A stretch of 64,000 nt of DNA from Azospirillum sp. TSO22-1 (GTDB taxonomy: Bacteria > Pseudomonadota > Alphaproteobacteria > Azospirillales > Azospirillaceae), in contig NZ_LGQZ01000014.1 of NCBI RefSeq assembly GCF_003116015.1, positions 124,001-188,000 on the forward strand. Reading direction: 5' to 3'. Position numbers and translations under genes: made by a program. The notes beneath the pieces are model-generated. The model was given only the letters and a program-made list of their open reading frames with translations, was not told the origin of the DNA and did not search any database. Position 1 is the first letter of the stretch; every line of letters begins with the position of its first letter. Positions 56,981 through 64,000 of the stretch are shown here, piece by piece.

Positions 56981-57904
56981 TCAGGACGGGAAGGCTTCCA
57001 GCACGCTCTTCACCTGCCGCTGGAAATCCGGATCCGACCGGTAGCGCATGAGGACCGTCTTGTCACGCTGGACGTAGAACATCATCTCGTCGCGCGACGG
57101 CAGCGAGCGCGGGTTCGGCTTCTCCAGGAGCTGCCCGCTCCAGTCGATGCGCGCCATGAAATAGCAGGCGCGCGAGAAGAACATGAACAATTTGTTGTCC
57201 GGCTGCAGTTTTTCCCGGCGCAGCAGCGCGTAATAATAGTACTGCCGCCCATGAAAGTAGACCGCGTAGATATTCTGCAACGCCGCGAAGCGCTCGTCGG
57301 GACTGCTGACCTTCTTGATCTGGCGTTCCAGCTTGAAGCCGGCGTGGAAGTACTCTTTGGCCTCGTGCTCGAACGAGAAGGCGACGCCGCCCTTCATGGC
57401 GCTCATCTGCTCGCCGTACTTCTTGAGGATGCGGCTCGCCAGGATCTCCAGGAAGCGGCGTTCCGCGCCCAGTTCCTGCGGCAATTGCGGAATCATGTCG
57501 AAGACGTGCCGCAGGTGGTACGGGTGGCGCACGATGATGACCGGCACCGCCCTGCCGCCGCGCCCCTGCGGCCCGCGCCGCTCCGCCAGCGTCACCGCTG
57601 GAGAGACGGAGGCCAGAACCGAGGCGATGGTGTCCTGCAGCTTCCAGCGCAGCCGCGTCGTCTGCGACCCGTTGCCCAGGTTCAGCCCGGACAGGAAGCG
57701 CGACATCCGGCTCCGCCAGGTTTCCTTCGGGCGCCTGTGGATGGGCAGGTTCTGCACCACCAGCGGGTTGCCCAGCACGTCGTCGGCCGGGGGCAACGGG
57801 TTGAAGTTGAAGTACTTGCCGGTGACCACACCGCGCCCAGCCCCCGACTCGGCTGATGCCGAGCGAGCCTTGGAACCAGACGTCGCGGCGGTCAATGACA
57901 CCAT
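56981..57904 (-). CDS. Unrecognised 307-residue protein
   Basis: No family is recognised. The protein starts MVSLTAATSG with a short Ser/Ala-rich, probably disordered N-terminus, then a basic segment (RRPKETWRSRMSRFLSGLNLG), a helix pair with LPQELGAERRFLEILASRILKKYGEQM, and an aromatic-rich core including YFHGRQYYYYALLRRE and FMFFSRACYFMARIDW. There is no signal or membrane segment, so it is probably cytosolic. The ATG at 57904 has GGGGAA upstream. It lies 20 bases upstream of the LprI-type gene on the same strand. Confidence 0.6.
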   Translation of the reverse strand: MVSLTAATSGSKARSASAESGAGRGVVTGKYFNFNPLPPADDVLGNPLVVQNLPIHRRPKETWRSRMSRFLSGLNLGNGSQTTRLRWKLQDTIASVLASVSPAVTLAERRGPQGRGGRAVPVIIVRHPYHLRHVFDMIPQLPQELGAERRFLEILASRILKKYGEQMSAMKGGVAFSFEHEAKEYFHAGFKLERQIKKVSSPDERFAALQNIYAVYFHGRQYYYYALLRREKLQPDNKLFMFFSRACYFMARIDWSGQLLEKPNPRSLPSRDEMMFYVQRDKTVLMRYRSDPDFQRQVKSVLEAFPS

Positions 57905-58276
57905 GGACCGGCGATTCCCCGTGTGCCCATCATTCGTTAAATGGAGGTGGCGCGTGGGCCTTGGCAAGCCTCGCTGCCATCGCGCTTATCGTTAACTTTA
58001 AGAATGGTTCATTGATAGAAAAAACAGTACCGCCGGTGCAGCGATTCCCGAAGCGTTGCCGTCGCGCCACGCGGCTGAGTCGTCCCTGTCTTGCCAACCC
58101 TCCCCGTCCCAGGTTGTTCCGGGCATAGAAACTGAGTGATAACGAATATCGCGGTATGCGTTTACTTATCGCTCCACGCAACAACTCATAATCCATTACG
58201 GCCGCCCCAGGTCGTGTCGTACCGTGCCGCCCCCCGTATGCACGATAACAGACAAGCCGCTTTGGGAGAGATCGAC
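57905..58276. other. 372-base divergent intergenic region
   Basis: No gene is seen. The centre (57990-58030 and 58130-58200) is AT-rich compared with the rest of the window and contains GTTAACTTTAAG near 57991-58002, as expected of divergent promoters for the unrecognised gene and the di-heme gene. I could not place a convincing -35/-10 pair. The plus-strand frame remains open from 58136, but a ribosome site GGGAGA at 58264-58269 fixes the real start at 58277. Confidence 0.4.
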
Positions 58277-60330
58277 GTGACCAACCGCCTGTTCGCCACG
58301 CTGGCCGCCGGCACGCTGCTGCTGGCCGGCTGCGCCGAGCCGCCGCCCGAACCGCCCCGCCCAGTTCCCGTCAACCCGCCGCAGCAGGTCGGCAGCCTCT
58401 GGTACCTGGACCAGAACTGGAACCCGGACGTCCGCGAGTGGTACTACAACACCACGCAGGGCTCGCAGATCATGCCCTACGACTGGTTCATGGCGCTGGT
58501 CGACCCGGCCACCGGCAAGCCGCTCGCCGACAGCCTGGTGCCGCGCTTCGGCTACCTCGCGGACGCGCCGAACAGGTTCAATCCCGACAAGCTGGCGGTG
58601 GGCTTCGTCAAGGACACCGATCCCGACACCGGCGCCACCTGGATCGGCATGACCTGCGCGGCGTGCCACACCGGTGACCTGAAGGTCGGCGCCAACATTT
58701 TGCGCATCGACGGCGCGCCGACCACCGGCGACCTGCTCGCCCTCATCACCGCGTTGCGCGACGCGGTGGAGGCCACCCGCAAGGACGACGCGGCGTTCGG
58801 CGCCTTCGCCGCCAAGGTGCTGAAGAGCCAAACCAAGGCCCAGAAGGACAAGCTGCGCGCCGACTTCGGCAAATTCTCGAAGGAGTTCGCGACCTTCGTG
58901 AAGGAAAGCACGCCGACCGTCGCCACCTGGGGCCCGGGCCGCACCGACGCCTTCCAGATGATCTTCAACCGGATCTCGGTCATAGACATGGGGATCCCGA
59001 CGAACAACGTATCGCCGAACGCACCTGTCAGCTACCCGTTCCTGTGGGACGCGCCCCTGCAGCCGGTCGTGCAGTACGACGGCGCGGTGCCCAACAAGAA
59101 TCGCGTCGACGCCCTGGTCCGCAACGCCGGCGAGGTGTTGGGCGTGTTCGGCAAGGCGATGCTGAAGAAGCCGACTCCCCTGCACTACTATTATGATTCG
59201 ACGGTGCGCGGTAAGCAACTGGTGGAGATGGAGGAGCAACTCCGCACGCTCCGGTCCCCGGTGTGGCCCGACCAGATCACCGGACGCATCGACCCGGTCA
59301 AGAAGGACGCCGGCGCGGCGCTCTACAAGGAGAACTGCGAGGGTTGCCACGCCGTCGTGCCGCGCGGCGAGACCGTCACCTCCGAGATCCCGGTGACCAT
59401 GCAGCCGTTGTTCACCTAGAAGGCGCCGCTGCAGACCGTGTTGCCGGTGCTGTGCACCCAGGGGCCGCAGGCCGCGGTGGACAAGGGCATGCTCAGCTAC
59501 ACCAGCCTGCGCACCGACCCGGTGATGGCGGTGATGGCGGTGTGCCGGCGCGTCAACACCACGCCGATCGCCGGCGTCACCATGCCGCCGCTGATCGGCA
59601 AGCCGCTGGGCAACCCGGATTCGGGCGTCGCGGTGCTCGGCAACGTGGTGATCGGCAGCCTGATCGGCGACATCGTCAAGGACCCGTCGCTGCTCGCCGC
59701 CCTGTTGGAGGACGACCAGCACGAGCTGCGGACTCCGTCGTCGGCCGCCGCGTCGGCCCCGGCCGCCAGCCCGGCCGCCCGCGCCACCGCCGCCCCGGTG
59801 AGCGCCGCCAAGCCGGTCGGTTCGGTGGTGCCGCTGAAGGACACCCGTCCCTTTACCCAACCCAAGGCCGGCGAGCCGGAGAGCGAGCAGGCCAAGGTCA
59901 TCGCCCAGAAGCTGGCCCGCACCTTCACGCCGGCCCGTGCCCCGACAGCCGCGGTGCACGCCGCCAAGCCGAAGGCCTCCGCCCCGGCGGTCGCCGCCGC
60001 ACCGGCCAACCCCGACGCGGCGATCGAGAGCCTGTTCGCCTACAAGGCCCGTCCGCTCGACGGCGTCTGGGCTACGGCACCTACCTGCACAACGGTTCGG
60101 TGCCGACGCTCTACGACCTGCTGCTGCCGGCCAAGGACCGCGCGACGAAGTTCGGCATGGGCTCGCAGACGCTGGACACCGTGAAGGTCGGCGTCGACGT
60201 CAAGGCGACCGACGCGCCCTGGCCGTTCGACGCCACCATCCGCGGCAACCTGAACAGCGGCCACGAATACGGCGCCAAGCTCGGCGACGAGCAGCGCTGG
60301 CAGCTGATCGAGTACCTGAAGCCCCTGTAG
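58277..60330 (+). pseudogene. Di-heme cytochrome c peroxidase/RoxA-like lipoprotein, disrupted
   Basis: A lipoprotein signal (TLLLAGCAE) precedes a cytochrome c domain with heme site CAACH (MTCAACHTGDL); a second heme site CEGCH lies near position 59340. The frame is interrupted by TAG at 59417-59419 (LFT-stop-KAPLQ) and resumes at once in the same frame. A one-base deletion near 60080 then shifts the frame: ...PLDGVWATA is followed in the +1 frame by YLHNGSVPTLYDLLLP, the expected continuation, and the product ends at 60330 with QLIEYLKPL. Both breaks must be repaired for a ~684-residue product. It resembles RoxA-like di-heme proteins. Sequencing error or recent pseudogene cannot be told apart here. 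Confidence 0.75.
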
Positions 60331-60337
60331 GCGGACC

Positions 60338-60370
60338 GCCCCCTCCCGCCCGCTGCGGCGCGGAGGGGGC
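60338..60370 (+). terminator. Hairpin after the di-heme gene
   Basis: GCCCCCTCC (60338-60346) pairs with GGAGGGGGC (60362-60370) across a 15-base GC-rich loop, eight bases beyond the TAG. It separates the broken di-heme gene from the ATP-grasp gene. No T run. Confidence 0.5.
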
Positions 60371-60436
60371 ACCCCCTTGCCAGGGCGGCGGCGGGCGTCC
60401 ACACTCCCGCTGCGACACAGCCCAGCGGACCGCTTC

Positions 60437-62953
60437 TTGGCCGACACCTCGATTTCCTCCGTCGCGCAGGGCTCGCTGTTCGGCGAGGCCGACGCCCTCG
60501 GCTACACCACACCCGTCGTGTACGACGAGATGGTGGACGGCCGCGGCCGTTTGCGCCCGCACTGGCAGACCTTCATGGGCTCGCTGGGCGGCCTCGACCC
60601 CGGCCGCATGGCCGAACGGTGGGAGGAGGCGCGCCGGCTGCTGCACCAGAACGGCGTCACCTTCAACATCTACGGCGACCCGCAGGGCATGGAGCGGCCC
60701 TGGCCGCTCGACATGCTGCCGCTGGTCATCCCGCCCGAGGAATGGCAGACCATCGCCGCCGGGCTGGCGCAGCGTGCCCGGCTGCTGAACGCCGTGCTGG
60801 CGGACGTCTACGGGCCGCAGACGCTGGTGCGCGACGGCGCGCTGCCGCCGGCCCTGGTCTTCGCCGATCCCGGCTTCCGCCGCGCCGTGCACGGCGTGCC
60901 GGTGCCGGGCGGAACCCACCTGCACTTCTATGCCGCCGACCTCGCCCGCGCCGCCGACGGGCGCTGGTGGGTGATGTCCGATCGCACCCAGGCGCCGAGC
61001 GGCAGCGGCTACGCGCTGGAGAACCGCGCGGTGCTGACCCGCGTGCTGCCCGACAGCTTCCGCGTCTGCCGGGTCGAGCGGCTGGCGCCGTTCTTCGCCG
61101 ACTTCCGCGAGACGCTGGCCTCGCTCGCCCCGCGCGGCGGGACGGGGCGCATCGTGCTGCTCACCCCAGGGCCCTACAACGAGACCTATTTCGAACACGT
61201 CTACCTCGCCCGCCACCTCGGCATCACGCTGGTGGAGGGTGCCGACCTGACGGTGCGCGACCGCCGCGTCTGGCTGAAGACGCTGTCGGGGTTGGAGCCG
61301 GTGGACGTCATCCTGCGCCGCCTCGACGACGACTTCGCCGACCCGCTGGCGCTGCGCGTCGACAGTTCGCTCGGTGTCGCCGGCCTCGCCGAGGCGGTGC
61401 GCGCCGGGACCGTGGCGGTCGCCAACGCGCTGGGCAGCGGCCTGCTCGAATCCCTGTCGTTCCGCCCCTTCCTCGACGGCCTGAACGAGCGGCTGTTCGG
61501 CGAGGAGCTGATCCTGCCGCACGTCGCCACCTGGTGGTGCGGCCAGGAGGCCGAGTGCGCCCACGTGCTGGAGCATCTGGACGAGCTGGTCATCGCCCCC
61601 GCCTTCCGCTCCTTGCCCTTCGATCCGGTGCACGGCCATACGCTGTCGGTGGCGCAGCGCGACGACCTGGCCGCCCGGATCCGGCGCAGTCCGTGGGCCT
61701 TCGTGGCCCACCAGCCGCCCGGGCTATCGACGGCCCCGGTGTGGGAGGGCGACCACCTCCAGCCGCGGCCGCTGGTGCTGCGCGTCTTCCTGTGCGCCAC
61801 GCCGGACGGCGGCTACACCGCCATGCCCGGCGGCCTGACCCGCGTCTGCGCCGAGCCGGGACGGTTGATCGTCTCCATGCAGCACGGCGGCGGCAGCAAG
61901 GACACCTGGGTCCTCTCGTCGAGCCGCCGCGTCGAGCCGATGGCGCACCGCGCGGTGCCGGACGCCCGGCCACTGCGGGCGGCCACCGGCGACCTGCCCA
62001 GCCGCGTCGCCGACGGCCTGTTCTGGCTCGGCCGCTACGCCGAGCGGGCGGAGGGCTGCGTGCGCCTGCTGCGCGGCGCCTATGGCCGGGTGACCGACGG
62101 CAACCAGCCGGGCGCGCCCGAGGAGCTGAGGGTGCTGCTGCACATGATGGCTCCGCTCGGCGTCATCCCCTGGGAGCTGACGCGCATGGCCACCAGCCGC
62201 GGGCTGGACAGCGCGCTGCGCGCCGCCGTCTTCGACGAAAGCCACCCCAACAGCCTGCGCGCCAACGTGCTGCGCCTGCACCGCGCCGGCTACAGCGTGC
62301 GCGACCGCCTGTCGCTCGACCTCTGGCGCGTCATCTCGCAGCTCGACCGGCAGAGCCAGACGCCGGCCCGGCGCATTGACGCGGCGGCGCTGCTGCTGCG
62401 CCTGGACGACCTGATGACTTCGCTGGCCGCGCTGGCCGGGCTGGAGCAGGAAAGCATGATGCGCGGCCACGGCTGGCGCTTCCTCGACATGGGCCGCCGC
62501 ATGGAGCGCGCCGTGCACATGGTGTCGCTGGTGCGCTGCACCCGCCTCGCCTCGCCCGAGCCGCCGGACGCCGACACCGAGGCGGCGTCGCTCGAGGTGC
62601 TGCTGGAACTGGGTGAGAGCTTCATGGCCTACCGGGAGCGGACGCTGGCCGGCGTGGACCGCGGACCGGTGCTCGACCTGCTTCTGCCCAGCGAGGAGAA
62701 CCCGCGGGCGCTGGCCTTCCAGCTGGCCGCGCTGGAGCGGCATGTGGCCGCCCTGCCGCGCGGTTCCGGCGAGGCGAGCGCCGCCGCCATCCGCCTGGTC
62801 GCCGCGGCACGGACCGCGCTGCGCGGGTCGGAGGCGCTGCACCATCCCGAGGCGCTGCGCACCGCGCTGGACGCGCTGGGGCAGACGCTGCCCGACCTCT
62901 CCAACCTGCTGGCACACGCCTATTTCAGCCATGCCTTCGCCCGACCCGCGTGA
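60437..62953 (+). CDS. Circularly permuted ATP-grasp fused to alpha-E (DUF403) domain
   Basis: An ~838-residue fusion. Residues ~1-480 are the circularly permuted type 2 ATP-grasp (DUF404/DUF407): YDEMVDGRGRLRPHWQTF, GVTFNIYGDPQGMERPWPLD, PGGTHLHFYAADLARAADG, TPGPYNETYFEHVYLARHLGI and PGGLTRVCAEPGRLIVSMQHGGGSKDTWVL. Residues ~520-838 are the alpha-E domain (PSRVADGLFWLGRYAERAEGC onward). Usually these are two adjacent genes; here they are one polypeptide. ATP-grasp enzymes of this type are predicted peptide ligases. The start is uncertain: TTG at 60437 or an upstream TTG. The transglutaminase gene follows within 10 bases. Confidence 0.82.
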   Translation: MADTSISSVAQGSLFGEADALGYTTPVVYDEMVDGRGRLRPHWQTFMGSLGGLDPGRMAERWEEARRLLHQNGVTFNIYGDPQGMERPWPLDMLPLVIPPEEWQTIAAGLAQRARLLNAVLADVYGPQTLVRDGALPPALVFADPGFRRAVHGVPVPGGTHLHFYAADLARAADGRWWVMSDRTQAPSGSGYALENRAVLTRVLPDSFRVCRVERLAPFFADFRETLASLAPRGGTGRIVLLTPGPYNETYFEHVYLARHLGITLVEGADLTVRDRRVWLKTLSGLEPVDVILRRLDDDFADPLALRVDSSLGVAGLAEAVRAGTVAVANALGSGLLESLSFRPFLDGLNERLFGEELILPHVATWWCGQEAECAHVLEHLDELVIAPAFRSLPFDPVHGHTLSVAQRDDLAARIRRSPWAFVAHQPPGLSTAPVWEGDHLQPRPLVLRVFLCATPDGGYTAMPGGLTRVCAEPGRLIVSMQHGGGSKDTWVLSSSRRVEPMAHRAVPDARPLRAATGDLPSRVADGLFWLGRYAERAEGCVRLLRGAYGRVTDGNQPGAPEELRVLLHMMAPLGVIPWELTRMATSRGLDSALRAAVFDESHPNSLRANVLRLHRAGYSVRDRLSLDLWRVISQLDRQSQTPARRIDAAALLLRLDDLMTSLAALAGLEQESMMRGHGWRFLDMGRRMERAVHMVSLVRCTRLASPEPPDADTEAASLEVLLELGESFMAYRERTLAGVDRGPVLDLLLPSEENPRALAFQLAALERHVAALPRGSGEASAAAIRLVAAARTALRGSEALHHPEALRTALDALGQTLPDLSNLLAHAYFSHAFARPA

Positions 62954-62963
62954 GCCCGCCCCG

Positions 62964-63827
62964 ATGCGCTACCGCTGCCGCCACGTGACCCGGTACGATT
63001 ACGGCGACGACGTGCCGGTGTCGCACCACCTCGTCCACCTGCGCCCCCGGCCGCACCCGCGCCAGCGCGTGCAGAGCTTCGCGTTGCGCGTCACGCCATC
63101 AACGGCGCTGACCGCCGACCACGATGACCATTTCGGCAACCCCGTCAGCTACGTCGCCGTGCAGGAGCCGCACCGCCGCCTGACCATCGTCGCGGAAAGC
63201 GAGGTGGAGGTGTCCGCCTCCCCGATCCTCGACCTGGAAGAGACGCCGGCGTGGGAGGATCTGGTCGGTGCGCCGGGCGACGCGGCGACGGTGGCGCAGT
63301 TCGCCTTCAACAGCACGCTGGTGACGGCGACGCCGAACCTTGCCGACTTCGCGCGGTCGTCCTTCGGCGAGGGCCGGCCGGTGGCGGTGGCGGCGCTCGA
63401 CCTGATGCGGCGCATCCACCGCGACTTCACCTTCGATCCGACCGCCACCACGGTGACGACGCCGTTGGCCGAGGTGCTGCAGAAGCGCCGGGGCGTGTGC
63501 CAGGACTTCGCCCACCTGCTGGTCGGCGGGCTGCGCTCCATGGGGTTGGCGGCGCGCTACGTCAGCGGCTACCTGCGCACGCTGCCGCCACCGGGCCAGC
63601 CGCGGCTGGTCGGCGCCGACGTCAGCCACGCCTGGGTGTCGGTGTGGTGCGGTGGGGAAACCTGGCTGGACCTGTGCCCGACCAACGGGCAGATCGCGGA
63701 CCGCGACTACATCACGGTCGCCTGGGGCCGCGACTACGACGATGTCAGCCCGGTGCGGGGGATCATTGTCGGCGGCGCCGGACACGGGCTGACGGTCAGC
63801 GTCGACGTCGAGCCCATCGAGGATTAG
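62964..63827 (+). CDS. Transglutaminase-like cysteine protease domain protein
   Basis: A 287-residue protein: N-terminal bacterial transglutaminase-like region (YRCRHVTRYDYGDDVPVSHHLVHLRPRP), then the transglutaminase core with the catalytic Cys in KRRGVCQDFAHLLVG, His in SHAWVSVWC and Asp in WLDLCPTNGQ. It typically accompanies ATP-grasp/alpha-E genes and is thought to act as a peptidase or in reversing peptide ligation. No signal peptide; cytosolic. The ATG at 62964 is chosen; the ATG at 62931 overlaps the previous gene. Confidence 0.88.
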   Translation: MRYRCRHVTRYDYGDDVPVSHHLVHLRPRPHPRQRVQSFALRVTPSTALTADHDDHFGNPVSYVAVQEPHRRLTIVAESEVEVSASPILDLEETPAWEDLVGAPGDAATVAQFAFNSTLVTATPNLADFARSSFGEGRPVAVAALDLMRRIHRDFTFDPTATTVTTPLAEVLQKRRGVCQDFAHLLVGGLRSMGLAARYVSGYLRTLPPPGQPRLVGADVSHAWVSVWCGGETWLDLCPTNGQIADRDYITVAWGRDYDDVSPVRGIIVGGAGHGLTVSVDVEPIED

Positions 63828-63846
63828 GGGGCGCCGGAGCGCCCCC
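63827..63846. terminator. Hairpin between transglutaminase and HupE-type genes
   Basis: A perfect 8-bp stem (63827-63834 with 63839-63846) with a CGGA loop spans the last base of the transglutaminase stop. Convergent-gene terminator; no T run. Confidence 0.55.
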
Positions 63847-63854
63847 TCCCCGGA

Positions 63855-64000
63855 TCAGACCGCCATCAGGGCGACGCCGCTGGCCGCCACGGCGGCGCCG
63901 GCGACGCGGACGGCCATGCCGTGGATCGCGCGGAAGCCGGCGATGCCCAGCAGGTGCAGCAGGCCGGTGGCGGCGACGAAGCCGACGGCGTACAGGGCCG
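63855..64000 (-). CDS. HupE/UreJ family membrane protein, C-terminal fragment
   Basis: The minus-strand frame is open from the right edge to the TGA at 63855-63857, giving 48 residues: LYAVGFVAATGLLHLLGIAG, a basic RAIHGM turn, then VAGAAVAASGVALM. This is the C-terminal two-helix end of HupE/UreJ nickel/cobalt-associated membrane proteins, including the conserved LxHxxGI-type histidine. Only the end of the gene is in the window, so the family call rests on a short stretch. Confidence 0.6.
   Translation of the reverse strand, partial: ALYAVGFVAATGLLHLLGIAGFRAIHGMAVRVAGAAVAASGVALMAV

Noticed and set aside
59417-59419. TAG as a recoded pyrrolysine or read-through codon
   Set aside because: A second, independent frame break near 60080 in the same gene points to decay or sequence error; no pyl genes are seen.

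Overview
The window is a gene-dense, high-GC piece of chromosome from an alphaproteobacterium, most likely a member of the Rhodospirillales close to Azospirillum. The evidence is gene content and order: dusB(nifR3)-ntrB-ntrC-ntrY-ntrX followed by dat-HAD-hfq-hflX; a fused ispDF; a pyruvate dehydrogenase operon whose E1-beta carries its own lipoyl domain; a PopZ polar organiser next to valS and a TolC-type channel; and stand-alone PncC and RatA/COQ10 genes beside lipA. I saw no rRNA, tRNA, CRISPR array, insertion sequence or prophage. Almost everything reads as vertically inherited core genome.

Layout. 1-4.8 kb: end of a TolC-family channel, popZ, valS, a DUF218 membrane protein and an intergenic palindromic repeat. 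4.9-12.5 kb: a plus-strand run for envelope and replication/translation housekeeping (rlpA, D,D-carboxypeptidase, tmk, DUF2147, holB, metG, tatD, PhnP-like hydrolase), several joined by stop/start overlaps. 12.5-19.7 kb: an LprI-type secreted protein, mazG, ynfA, then a minus-strand series (inositol monophosphatase, proline-rich secreted protein, hflX, hfq, HAD phosphatase, D-amino-acid transaminase). 19.8-27.4 kb: nitrogen regulation, ntrX-ntrY and ntrC-ntrB-dusB, divided by a strong hairpin. 27.4-38.6 kb: a CcsA/HemX-like protein, ispDF, pncC, ratA, lipA, a DUF29 protein, lpd-pdhC-pdhB-pdhA and ftsB. LipA makes the lipoyl cofactor that the adjacent dehydrogenase operon uses.

38.6-52.4 kb: an acyl-CoA thioesterase, parE (possibly leaderless), small enzymes, an RhlE-type helicase with an RGG/RD-rich tail, a free-standing Lrp/AsnC sensor domain, lptD, a GmhB-like phosphatase, a complete ydbH-ynbE-ydbL intermembrane lipid transport operon and a secreted cyclophilin. 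52.4-64 kb is the most accessory-like part: an unusual Ser/Thr kinase with the kinase domain at the C-terminus, aldose epimerase, a second LprI-type protein, an unrecognised 307-residue protein, a di-heme cytochrome c lipoprotein gene broken by a stop codon and a frameshift, then a two-gene predicted peptide-modification module (circularly permuted ATP-grasp fused to an alpha-E domain, plus a transglutaminase-like protease), and the end of a HupE/UreJ-type gene.

The best candidates for poorly described biology are the ATP-grasp/alpha-E/transglutaminase pair (60.4-63.8 kb), the large N-terminal extension of the kinase (52.4-55.1 kb), and the broken di-heme gene. Several regulatory inverted repeats also deserve a look (dusB, pdhA and parE promoters). 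Function assignments rest on motif and family recognition by eye; no database search was run.
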